From assembly GCA_963978905.1 (NCBI GenBank), contig OZ022259.1, forward strand, positions 48,316,727 to 48,380,726: a DNA stretch of 64,000 nucleotides, written 5' to 3'. The stretch's first letter is position 1, and every line of letters starts with the position of its first letter. Under the pieces are notes generated by a model. That model was not told the origin of the DNA. It saw nothing but the letters and a program-made list of their open reading frames with translations, and searched no databases. Made by a program: the position numbers and the translations under genes. Positions 46,615 to 57,975 of the stretch are shown one piece after another. The stretch comes from Trichostrongylus colubriformis (taxonomy: Eukaryota; Nematoda; Chromadorea; Rhabditida; Trichostrongylidae).

Positions 46615-46765
46615 AGAAGTCGCGAGTGCAATTGCGGCAATCTGAACGAATTGCAAGCGCTCACCGTAAGCCGAAATTACCCCTTCTGTGTTTTTACATA
46701 TGACAGACAAGAATATAACTGCATCGTGATTGCACAGTGCCATTACAACCGGATAGTCCGCGGAG

Positions 46766-47623
46766 ATGTGATGCAAAAGAATGAAGCAAGGTGTGGAAGA
46801 GAAGCTAGGATGAAGAAGCTATGAAGATGATGTCAGGATATTATTCGTCACATCCCGCTTAAGGATTACGCAGGCGTGGGCACATCACTGAGGCGTCTCA
46901 CAGCATTTAGAACAAATTAGATTGATCATTTCCAAGAAACGATCAGCTTTTCCATATTTACGTCTTATTTTCTTACGTGAATCAACACTTTCAATATGAC
47001 ATATGTACAAAATAGCAGATGAAACCGACAACAGCCTCTGTCCCACTGACCGGGATCTACTAGAACAAGGGAGTTTTGCATGATGGTACGCGAAATCACA
47101 AGCTTCGAGCTGCGCCATGCACATGACATTTGCCGAAAATTGTTCACTTGATTGAAAGGTCACCCAGTACTTGCATAGTTGGAAGATAAGATTTTGAATA
47201 GTATGGCTGAGGATAGCTAATCACCGTAACGCGTCCCACACTGCAATAAAAAACCTGAAAACAGCAAACTTCGGGTTATGCCATGCGAAGGTAGTGAGGA
47301 AGGTTGTTCGCAGTATTTCCTTTGTACTGGCTCATGGATTTGAAGGCATTGTGAGCTTGTTCGACTCCACATCTCCTCAAGATCGTTACGATAAGCTTCT
47401 CACAAATCATTAAAATGGAGCAAGAAATTTCTGTTTGTTTTGCTGCAAAACACAAAAAAACCAGAAAAGCCAGTAGAACTTTGAGGACCGTTCACGGTAG
47501 GAAATTAATATCTAGAGGATTATTGTGCCCGTTAGTTCCCCAGAGTCATTCTTACACATTCCCATTCAAAAAGAATTATTTTCGGGTCACGGCACGCATT
47601 CCAACGTTTCGTCAGAATACCTG
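46766..47623. other. No recognisable gene or repeat
   Basis: A minus-strand frame of 92 codons (46885-47163) stays open but has no splice context or recognised motif. Nothing else was seen. Confidence 0.35.
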
Positions 47624-47794
47624 GGCCACGTTCACATTTTGCGCCTGCAGGGCGTGGCTGCGTTTGGCAGCGAGGTAGAGTTACATGGGGAAGATACAGA
47701 GACGACGGATGCAACGAGACATGGTGGCACAGGTGGGGACGCAGAGACACGTAGCCACGTCCTGACGTCGGCATCGCAAAGTGTGAATGCGGCC
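47624..47794. mobile_element. PIF/Harbinger-like MITE
   Basis: Begins GGCCACGTTCACATTTTGCG and ends GCAAAGTGTGAATGCGGCC then TTA. The interior carries GGGCGTGGCTGCGTT and CGCAGAGACACGTAGCCACG in mirrored positions, in the orientation opposite to the 6606 copy. Confidence 0.7.
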
Positions 47795-50190
47795 TTAGCT
47801 CTGCCCACCTGTCCACAAAGCGCGGTTAAAGCATCGTTTCATAAAGACTCCAATTTTTTTTACAAGAAAATTTGTGCATGACCTCGCGGCCCACCATTTG
47901 AATTCACAGCAAACAAAAAGCTCATTTTTCGAGCACACGGGATCAAAGAAATCCTGGTAAATTGGATTTCTCCGTAAATGCTTAACAATTCCAAGCAATA
48001 AGGCGCCGGAAACCAAGTGGATTAATATCAATGCCGTACGTTAATAATGGAGGCTATAAGAACGCAGTAAAACGATCCCTACTATATATAGAACGCTTCG
48101 TCTGTCTGTACATCCCTCCGTCTGTCACGAAATTCATATCTCGCGTCGCAGTAGAGCTGGGACTCTGAATTTTTGAAGCGATGGAAGGGGTGGTAAGGGG
48201 ACATCAGTGGTGAGGGAACGGAAGTGCTAGCAACTGATAAGGATTGGGCGAGATCGACGGGAGGAATTTTGTTTTCTTTTTTCCGTTTTTGCGAATTCCC
48301 CGTTTCTGAAACCGTTCGAGTGATGATACTGATCGGCCGATATCGATCAAGCCCAGTTAGCATGCTTCCATTTGTGACGCGCGCAGTGTGTGCGCCAGCC
48401 CAACTGGTAATAAATAGTATATTATGGGATACTTAATCACTGAAATATGTAAGCCCGAGAAGAAGTAAAATTTCAAACACACGTTTGAAAATCAAGGCTA
48501 AGAATCCAACTATGGATGAAAGAGACATAAACAGTCCGACACAACGGGTTACCATAGTAATTTGCCCTTTCCATAAGACATTTGACAAAAGAGTAGTCGA
48601 TACGAGAAAGACGTACTAAATCCGTCCTGCATTCATCTCATGACAAAAACGATCTTTTTGTGTCAGGATGGATATCACCGTAATCCTTTCCTTGCCGCTC
48701 AATATGCGGAATATTCCATGAGATCGACGTGAATTCTGAATGAATTGGCGGGTGACGTGCAAAGTATGACGTTTCGTGCTCTAAGCTCAGAGTTATGTGG
48801 TCATTACTCATGCTTAGCCAGTCATCAGAAATCAAATTAATCTATGAGTCAACTTCATAGGAATTCATTCACCTGTCAGTTCTGCATCTTATGAAATAGA
48901 CCCTTTATTTCTGAGAATGATACAGAAGTGGCGATCTATTCTAACCAGCTCCAATTTAGGGAGCAGGGACGTAGTACGAAATTCACAGCAAGTTTCAAAA
49001 ATGTGAAAATGTGACCAGATCACAAGATTTTTGAAAATGGGTCGATCAGGAAGCAACTGAACATCTTCTAGGCGCTGACCCAGGCCGTGTCTGTGATTTT
49101 GAATAAAAATCAAATCATGACCCTTTAAGAAAAATTGCCAATTTCATTCCTAAGTCTAGTCCCCAACAGCAGCAGAGCATTTTCCACTTCCAAAAATGTT
49201 GCAATTACCGAATTTATTCAAATTCTCTGTCTCTACTGCTATTATTCATGACTTTTGCAAAGTCAATTCTCCTTCCTGACACTTGAAAGCCCCCACGGGA
49301 TTACCCTATCTTGCATTTACTTTTATTCCAAGCCATCGCAGGAGATGGCTCAAGTCTATTGTCCCAACCAGAAAAAATGAGACAAAAATAGCAACTTTGA
49401 ATCTTGGCTCGCATGAATGCGATATCTTAACAACTCGACGAAGATGCCGCTCAACGCTGCTTGAGAGCGTTCTGTCCCATGGGGACGACGTTGGACACTG
49501 CTGAGCGACATCAAAGTTGACCAAACCTGCGAAATTTGCGAATTTGTTTGCTTCAATAAATATGTAGCATGAGGTTTTGGCATCATAATGACTTTGACCT
49601 GTGATCTACCCATTTATAAAGTCCTTTAACTGTAAAACATAATATAATTATAGCAACGTTTACATTCTAAACAATTAAATCAGAATGCAATTACGGAATT
49701 ACTAAAAATAGTAAGTACTAGAAAGTGTTGGAGAGGTACGACCGGATAGAGGTTATATCAGTGACTAGATTAAAATTGTAGCAATTAGCCAACCTTGAAT
49801 AGCCAACTATCCCATTCAGTGGTGCTAATACGTTGTTTGGAAAGTTCCTGCGTTTCGAATTACCCCTTTCCTTTTTTTTTTGTTCTTCGCTAGGGTTGCG
49901 CTTACCGAATAAAGCTCGCTTCTCGCTCTATCTGAATAAAGCAACGTTCATGTCTTGAATTGAATTTGCAAGTTTTTGAAACGGAATTTTAAAGTTTTCT
50001 GAAGTCTTTAGAACAATATGAACGAACGACAGATCCGAACCTTTTCCTCAAACACTTTTCTACTTCGGTATAAAACGCTCTATGGTTACGTGGTGTTAAA
50101 TACAGTGCAATGTGATTTTTGATAACTGCTGTTTATCGCCACAGCTCGCGATGCGAAAATTACTACAAGGATGCTGAGTTATGGGCAAAA
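47795..50190. other. Intergenic, nothing assignable
   Basis: Scattered frames of at most 93 codons on both strands. The TATATATAG and CTTCGTCTGTCTGT segment near 48085-48110 has the look of a dispersed repeat but has no second copy in the window. Confidence 0.35.
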
Positions 50191-50196
50191 GCTTCG

Positions 50197-50268
50197 GTGT
50201 CGGACGGGACTCGAACCCACACTTCATCCTTTCCGGGGATATGTGCTAATCCATTACACTACCGACAC
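50197..50268 (-). tRNA. tRNA-like gene with full cloverleaf, anticodon position GGA (possible pseudogene or SINE head)
   Basis: Read on the minus strand: acceptor stem GTGTCGG/CCGACAC (7 perfect pairs), D stem GTGT/GCAC, anticodon stem TATCC/GGATG, loop CCGGAAA, variable loop AAGT, T stem GTGGG/CCCGT, T loop TTCGAGT; 72 bases in all. The B box is canonical. Oddities are C instead of T before the anticodon, and a GGA (Ser) anticodon without the long variable arm expected of serine tRNAs. A TTTT follows 6 bases downstream. Its 5' flank of about 55 bases is also found beside a truncated copy at 62356-62431, so it belongs to a repeated unit. Confidence 0.55.
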
Positions 50269-50391
50269 CCCTTTCACCTTAACTCAGCTTCTGAATGGTA
50301 TATTTACCATAGCTTATCAGCACTCACACGCATAACGTGTTGAGCCGGTTGGCCAATATCGGCATCGAACCGTGAAGCTGAGAACTTTGCG

Positions 50392-50760
50392 CAGTGCATT
50401 GTGTACAATTGCACATCTCTGAAATTTTGGCGCAAAATACAGCATATTGTGTGCAATTGAACAGATTTCGAAATCTGGCGTGAAATGCAGTTTATCCGGT
50501 GCAATTACGTAATTTTGAAAATATGGCATCAAAGCAGTGCATTGTGTCCTATTACACCATTTCTAAAGATTTGGCGTAAAAAAGTGTATTGAGCAATTAC
50601 TCAAATCTCGAAATTGGTGTAAAATAAAGTGCACTGGGTGTAGTTACACAAATTTTGGAAATCTAGCGTGAAATGCAATGCGTCCGGTGCAGTTACGCAC
50701 AACTGCGGAATTTTGGTGTGAAATACGGTGCATTGTGTACAATTACACCATTGGTGCCTA
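50392..50760. repeat. Tandem repeat, 48-bp period, about eight degenerate units
   Basis: Units start near 50392, 50440, 50488, 50535, 50583, 50628, 50676 and 50726. Consensus features are CAGTGCATTGTGTGCAATTA, then a short spacer, GAAATTTGGCGTGAAATA. Spacing is 45-50 bases. There is no spacer variability of the CRISPR kind, as the whole unit is repeated. Confidence 0.8.
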
Positions 50761-50800
50761 TGTGAACGTGCCCATGCCGCTCGTCCCATTACCCCGCTTA

Positions 50801-50850
50801 GGCCTTTTTCATACTTTGCGGCACCGACTCTGGCGACTTGTCGCAGAGTA
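50801..50850. mobile_element. Fragment of the GGCCGC-type MITE family
   Basis: TTA then GGCCTTTTTCATACTTTGCG matches the left end of the family, but similarity stops after about 50 bases and there is no right end nearby. Confidence 0.5.
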
Positions 50851-53800
50851 GAAAAAAGACATTACAAACCAGAACTTTAAATTCGGGTTAGTGCAACCAG
50901 AATTTAGATTGTGATATGGAAAAAATTTTCGTTGACGTGTACGTAACTTTTTTCGCGACAAAAATGAGGCAAGTTATTATTGTTTCCTTTTCGAATTATA
51001 CGCATGATCTACTCGCAAAAAGCCTCAAAAGTTTCCTTATGAATAACTATTTCAGTTCAGTCATTGTAAGCAGTTGGAGTGGAAAGAATGAGCAATCTGA
51101 GAAAAGCGCGAAATCCCCATAAGTTTCAGGTGAAAACGCACCCTTCAAGAATTTTTGGACCATTTTGAAGAATAAACTCAGATCTGATGAAGGCAAAAAA
51201 TTTTCCAAAACTTTAGTTTCCATTTTAAAAATGAGAAAAAACTTTGCTACTCGCCTAGCAGCTACAGTAGGCACAAATGAGCATCACTTTCAAAATTTCC
51301 CGCATAGTGCTACTTCTAGGTACGAGAATCGAGCGGCAGCCTTTCTTCTAGGGGGACCTGTTACCATACAGAACTCCTAGCGAGCTGAATGTCATCAACG
51401 TGATCGGCCTGCCGAGAAGTACCTGCTTATCCATTCGTACAACAAAACCTGAAATATCGTCGTTAGATATGGATAATCGAATCCTAGCTTTTTTTTCGAC
51501 GCCGAAACAAGCAAGAAATATTATCAAATTATCAACATTAGGAAGCGATACGCTATACAGTTCAAGAGGTACGAGTGCATGAAGCTATTCAGCAGTCTTC
51601 GTGGCAATACACCCAACAACATGATCTTTACAACTTTGAAGTGAACCACGCCATGTGGCCCACATCTTGGCGATCTACAGATGTAACGACTTCTTTCCTG
51701 GTGCTGCCCAACAAAACAAGTCCAAGAAGGTCGCTTTCGGAGCAAATTACTACTTTTTTCAGTGGAAAAGATGACGGAAATTCATAACGAGCGCAAATGG
51801 ACAACGTTATAACACAGAATCAGATGAAATGGCAGAAGGTCTGTGGTCGATTCCAAGCATTGAAATTCATTTTTCTCGTGTTCATTTTTCAAAATAAAGC
51901 GTGAAAACGTAGGAAATATTGGATTCTTGGTCCTATGAAAAAGAACGCGTGAAATCATCAAAAACAGTTTAGATGCCCTTGAGGGATGAAGTTCGCAGTG
52001 ACCGAATTTAAGTAATTGGGTTATAAATTAAAAAAGAAAAATAACTAGAAGCTTCTGGAAAAAATAGGAAAATTCATAATCACCAGCAACGGTCCTTCAC
52101 ATGATTATATACTTGTTTACGCATTACTGGTCGTACATAGCTTACAATTATGGCTTTGCTTATTATTATTGTTGGTCACTGTTACTCTACAGTTACTAAA
52201 TCCATTGTTGACTCGTCACTAGTATTAAAGATAGCCACAGAAACAACTGATACAAGTTGGAGGCCACCCTTCGAGTACTGCACGCACAGTCATCAATTCA
52301 ACGCCCCCGCACTCAATAATCACAGTCTGCCGAGGAGTTTATACGGCTGAACAGTAGTCTTAATTGACCAAAAAAAAACCGAAATGTCAGGATAAACAAC
52401 TGGGTTCCCCAGGATTCGGAGAAAATATGATCCTGAGGGTGGACAAATGTGCCTACGCGACGATCACCTCATCAACATCACATCACACCTTGCACACGAA
52501 AACACGAGGGCATGGTCAAAAAACACCAAATATGATGCCATCTGTGAACAAAAAAGACCGAAAGATGTGGATTCACTGGGTAAATATTGGTATCTCAACG
52601 CTTCGGATATTTTCCCTCAAAATTTTTGCCCTCACACTTGAAAAACACCTAGTGTGACGTAAACAAATTGAATTTATATGTACCATTGCGCATGCTGTGG
52701 TAATTTGCCTGGGTGAAGGGTTATACCACTGAAACATCAACAAATATATTAACGTGAGGTTCTCTCGGTCATCATAAACCACTCTACAAAAATGAACAAT
52801 GGAATGAACAAGGGATAGCAATCTATAAACATCAGATAAATGAATATCAAATGTATTTGCAGCCAGAAGGACACATAGGAAACTTCAATCGCAGAGAAAA
52901 GTCCAGTGCACTTCTACGACAAAATGCAGCGTACTCAGCCTCCGAGAATGAATTCTTAATTTCATTACAGGAAATATCCCATTGCAAAAGAGCAAGTGCA
53001 TTCAGAGAATTCATCTGAATGGAATATCTCAGGAAATAAGAGAAAAACAATCATGACGTGAGTTTCAGCCTACGATACTACATGCAGACAATAGACAGGC
53101 ACGCTGCCACGCAACACTGTACTGTACACGTTGTAGTGAATCGACTGGGTTATGGGTTACATCATATGGGGCATAAATGGCTCACAAATCAAATACCGAG
53201 CTGCTCAAGATTTTTTACACGGTCTTTCCTTTATTAGATACCATTGCATTTGTTATCTTGTCAGGGAACGCAATCCCACTTTTCTGGAGACACCGAAATC
53301 CTCCAAAACGTCGTTTCAAAAAAAGAAAAAAAAACGAGGAAAGCGAAGGAAAAATGAAAAGGAAATGATATTTAAATGAACCGATACGGGATGGCTGGAT
53401 AGCAATGCTTTCAGAATCATGCAAACTTCTGCTGCTGTAGTCCTTGGACGGCAAGGGTGGAAGTACAATTGGAAGCTGGGGGTATGATTGGCACCCAAGG
53501 CTGGCACAATATAGCCCCGAGTGTTCAAGAAAAACGGAAGACAAACGAGCTTGTGCCAGCAATGATGGGAAGAAGCCGAAAAAGGCTATACGGCGGAAGA
53601 TTACAAAAAAGGACAACCATCCCTTCCCTACTTTGATCTTAGCCGGTCACACTCAACATTAGCAACAGCAACGATAGTAATGGTATTTCACGTATATAAC
53701 GTCAGCTGCAGCCCGAGAGGCATTCTCGTCGGATCGATCGCTTGCCAGAAAGAAAAAAAACGTGTGGAGGTTTGCGACTATAGTAGCATTATATAAAAAG

Positions 53801-54487
53801 GGGTGGCCAGATGGAGCCTTGCCTCACTTGACTGGCCACACTCCCGCTGATAAGCCACACTTATCAAAGGAACAGGCGCCAAATTGCGCAAAACAGTAGC
53901 ATTGTTTTGATGGTTTTTCTAGCAGGCCATAGAGTCTTCGCAAGAACTCTAGAGAAATGTATTAGATCGCTGGAAGCTAATAAAATACTGAATTAAAAAG
54001 TCATAAGCGGTACACATAACGATACAAACGATTTTAAATAATTACAACTGAAATAGGTGGTGATAATGATAACGATAAAAATAGTGATAATAATAGTGGT
54101 AGTGAAAGTGTAATAAATGTTGATACAAGCATGGTGGACTTATGGGAGCTTGAGCAGCTCGAGCGCGGAATTCTTTGTGTCTTTCCTGTACTTTCGGACA
54201 CGATAATCCAAGAATGGACAAGGTGGAGTTGGTTTTGCCGCCCGAGTAACTCCCAAGTGCAATCCTTTTGCCCTTTCTCGTCCGTGCAGATCTCCTTCCT
54301 GGCGGGATCTTGAGAGAAATACTTCTAGAAGAACTATAAATACCGAGGGGGATACATTTTCTTAGTCAACTTTTTGTTTTACCTGTACTGATAGAAAAAC
54401 TGATCTAGCGCTCCGGAAGGGTGTATGAGCCGGTGGCCTTGACCAGTACCATTCGTACTTCACCCTCCCATATCGCTCGAAATCCTT
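50851..54487. other. Intergenic, nothing assignable
   Basis: AT-rich with frames of at most 133 codons (53215-53616 minus, Ser/Phe/Leu-rich translation of a purine-rich strand). No exon-like splice pairs were found. The poly-A/G tract at 53310-53370 is low-complexity. Confidence 0.35.
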
Positions 54488-54830
54488 CCTCCTAACCTTA
54501 CCTTTACATTACCCTTACTTATCCTTACTCTTTCCCTCACTATTACCCTTACCCTTACCATAACACCTGCTCTTATCGTTACCCTTAAACTATTATATCC
54601 TTAATCCTTAACAACTATCATACTCCTTTCCTTACCCTTACCTTCAACTCCATCCTTTCTCTTCCACCCATACCTTTACCCTTACTCTCACCCGTTACCC
54701 ATTACCCTTACTTTTACCCTTACAATTACTCTCACCCTGACCCCTACTGTTACCCTTTCCACCTTACCTTTTTCCCTTTCTCCTATACCTTCACCCTTAC
54801 CCTTACTCTTACCTTTACTCACTACCCTTG
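54488..54830. repeat. Degenerate CCCTTA-rich tract (minus strand GGGTAA-rich)
   Basis: Irregular runs of CCCTTAC, CTTTAC, TATTACC and CCTTAT over 340 bases. The plus strand is almost purely pyrimidine plus A. It is not a telomere array, since nematode telomeres are TTAGGC. Confidence 0.75.
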
Positions 54831-57811
54831 ATTCGTCAGATTTGAGGTGACAAAAGAAATGGACACCTGACAATGGGAAATCCGCCAGAAACAACTAGAT
54901 ACAGGCGCGATCAATAAATCAATACGCCTATAAGAACCACCACAACTGATCTGGGGAGAAGTCCGTCGCCGTTACAAGTACGGAAGCAAAATCAGCAGAA
55001 ACACATCAAATCGTGATAAAAGCAAAATAAAATAGGAATCTATTCCGATAAGATGACAGCGGGATGGTAGCCTCCCCTACGCTTTCAGAATTCCCATCTT
55101 AATTGAATTTCCTCTGTCAGAAGAAAAAGTGCAACTTCCTTTCGCACACGATTCATCGCCTCTGGCAAATAAAATCGCTGGATTTCCACTAGACGGACAC
55201 AGAAGTACAATTGGTGGACGAAATGCAGATAAAAGATAGGCTCCATTGAGGTGTAGATGGCCTTTGGGATGCGCCATGCAATTCGTTTTCATCAGTAATT
55301 GATACATGTTTTGTACGTGTCTCCTTCGCTTTATAAAGTTAAGGAGTGTCTCCATCTATCGGGCCACAATTAGAACTTGCAACCTATTTGCGTGCTCTCG
55401 CAGTTTAGATGTGGAAAGGGTAGATATCGACCAGCGTTTGCTATAGCCGCGGCGTATGGAGAACGCGTGCGTTAACACTGGGTCACGGTGGGTGGAATAG
55501 AGCAACAATGGAGGAGAGGCGTTGCCAATTGACCACATTATTGAAAGTGTATTAGACTGTGATGGACCGCTATGGAACCAAAGTACACCGGATAGTCCTA
55601 CCCTACGCGATGCGACAGTAGCGACGGTTGCAATCGCGAAGTATAAGTGCAACTTTAAGCTTTGCTGTTTCGGTACGGGAATGAACACCACCACGAGGCT
55701 CACCACACCCCACCACAAAATTTGTGAATTTGTTCATTATTTTTGCTATCGTCACAAATTTTTCGAGAACGATTCCTCCTTTCGCACGCCCCCTTTCAGA
55801 CACTCCACTGAAAAGGGCGGAAAACATAGGGTCTCGTGTAAATGTCCGCATTCAATTTGTCACAGCCGCCCTGGAACATGCCTCAATCAGCTGATGATTT
55901 AATCAACTGTGACAGAAGTGCATGGCGAGCCTCCGATATAGCTTGATTGAAAAGAAGACGTCTTTCTAAGAAGCTTTTAAGCATTCCAGCACACATTCAT
56001 CCTGCAGCACGCAAGGATTCTAAGAAGCATCTATTGGGTGAGGCCCCTCTCTACTGGGAAGCATGAAAGCCATCGAATAGAGAATCCTCCGGGAACTTCG
56101 AAAAAAATTCCAAAGTACTCAATCGAATGATGTATTATTTTAACATAGATCTACATGAAGAAAAATCCCTACTAGCGCAGTAATTCGCAAACTAATACAG
56201 TAGTTCATTATATTGTTTTATAAGTTATCGCACAAAACTGTCGCGGGTGTGGCGGTTAATATATTGCTCGAAAAAAAAGTAATTAAAAATACATGAACCA
56301 AATCAAATTGAATTTACTAGTCAAGGTAAGTTTCTTGATATTTGCCTCGCACAGCCAATCACAATTGATTTCTGAAACGATCGGCAAAAATTTCTAAAGG
56401 ATGCTGAAAGCTTAGCCGCTGAAAAGAACGAATCCATCTTCAAGGAAGCCCATGCGTGCCCATAAAAGGCCTCTTGAACCTATTCATGAAGACTTGTAAG
56501 AATCATAAGAACCACATACTGAAGCCGCTGAGAAAACGAAAAAAACTTTGCTTCAATACACGAAAATGAAATTGAAAAGGGGAGTGTCTCGTAGAGAGAA
56601 GTTTCCAGAGAAGGGATTAAATGTCTTCGAAGGAGCATGAATCAACGTATAATCCTCGAACACAAAACATCAAAACAGCACCAAAACATTTTTTGACTTC
56701 TCTTTTATATCCTGCTCAATTCCCTTGAGCAGTGACCTTTAAGGCGACATACATTGCCGAAAAATCCATCAAAACAGCCTAAGTTTCTAGGAAGGGCATA
56801 GTACATAACGTGCGATTCATTTGGACCTCCTCAGACAATTAACCCTTCGGCAGGAAATGAAAATTTAAAATGCAGTAGCTTTATGGACGTTTCCGGATAA
56901 TCCGGTGAGCATAACATCAGATTCCAGAAACCTCTGGAAACTCACACCTCTTCTCAGTAAAAGATTTCTGAGTTACGCCATGAATTCTTCATCCATTTAT
57001 AATAAACACTGTGTCCTTTAGAATGAGATTTGGTCAGGAAATGTGGTGCTCAGCCAATGTGCAAATCAGTGCTTTTATTGACCCAGGATGGGCTTTTACT
57101 AATTCAACGAACCCAAAGGAATGCGATTTGAGATCATGCGAGTGGGATTTCCAACTCCCACCCCTCCCTCCGTAGTAGGCAATAACCGTTTCCGTAGTAG
57201 AGAAGGGGAGGTTTTTGAAGTTCTCACGGGTATGAGGTTCCTATACCTTTAGCGATAAACATGTGTAATAAAACGGAATGACATCACCCACATTCACTCG
57301 GTGATGTCATATGGAACTGGGAAGTGCATAAATATAGTTTGCCAAGGTGCTTCAACACCATGTAATCCTGTAACTCACTTGATCGGGCGATTTAAAAGCC
57401 GCCCACAGTGTTCAGGAGGAATGCTGCCCAGTATGAAACAGTGGTGGTGACTATGGAAGGCTGTGGGGAAACGCCGTAGAGGGTATGTGGGGCAAACAAC
57501 TCGACTACCGAGATAGTTGATGTAATTGGTATCCAACCAGCAAAAACATAGCAACCCTGGACAAGGAAGAACATAGCACTTCTAGGACATCATTCAAGTG
57601 TACTGGACAAGTGCTAGTGTTCCAGAGGACACGATTCTGGAATACATGCGTAGAAATTGAGACAAAGGATTGTACACTGCGTCAAGCTGAGATGGCAGGT
57701 ATAATTGGCAATCGTCAAGGAGTTATGCAGCACAAATACCATGTTCGAATCCCTTGCATGGCCTCAAATGTTTACCTGCCACGAAATAAGAGATACAAAG
57801 GTTAGAGGGAA
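54831..57811. other. Intergenic, nothing assignable
   Basis: Overlapping frames of 120-126 codons on opposite strands at 55356-55902 are not supported by splice sites or recognised motifs. The rest is AT-rich. Confidence 0.35.
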
Positions 57812-57975
57812 GGCCGCGTTCATACTTAGCGCCGGCAGAGCGTGGCTGCGTTCACAGGCAGCGAAGCAGAGTGGCACCGGGGAGGTGCAGAGACGAAGCA
57901 GGAATCGAGAGAGGGTGGCAAAGATGGCACGCAGAGACACGCAGCCACGCCCTGCCGCTACTACCGTCAGCATGG
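57812..57975. mobile_element. PIF/Harbinger-like MITE, right end degraded
   Basis: Starts GGCCGCGTTCATACTTAGCG. It contains GCGTGGCTGCGTTCACAGG and ACGCAGCCACGCCCTGCCG as mirrored blocks. The expected terminal ATGCGGCC is missing on the right, so the boundary is approximate. Confidence 0.55.

Larger units (their letters stand above)
46085..46765 (+). repeat. Dispersed repeat, copy 3 of 3, interrupted by a MITE and an internal tandem duplication
   Basis: The left part (GCACGCTTCAGTGGCCGAG) matches the minus strand of 26240-26300. The right part (TTCATGATGACAAGTGAAAC, then GCGGCAA and GTAAGCCGAAATT) matches 60-260 loosely. The copy is split by the element at 46175-46343 and expanded by the 97-bp duplication at 46430-46614. 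Confidence 0.6.

Noticed and set aside
50392..50760. CRISPR-like array
   Set aside because: The whole 48-bp unit is repeated with drift. There are no unique spacers and the host is a eukaryote.
52364..52657. 97-residue plus-strand frame
   Set aside because: Three frames overlap here, there is no splice context, and the composition resembles the surrounding non-coding DNA.
54488..54830. Interstitial telomere
   Set aside because: The unit is CCCTTA/GGGTAA-like and irregular, not TTAGGC, the nematode telomere repeat.
55356..55902. Opposite-strand frames of 120 and 126 residues
   Set aside because: They overlap one another, neither has a recognised domain, and no exon signals were found.
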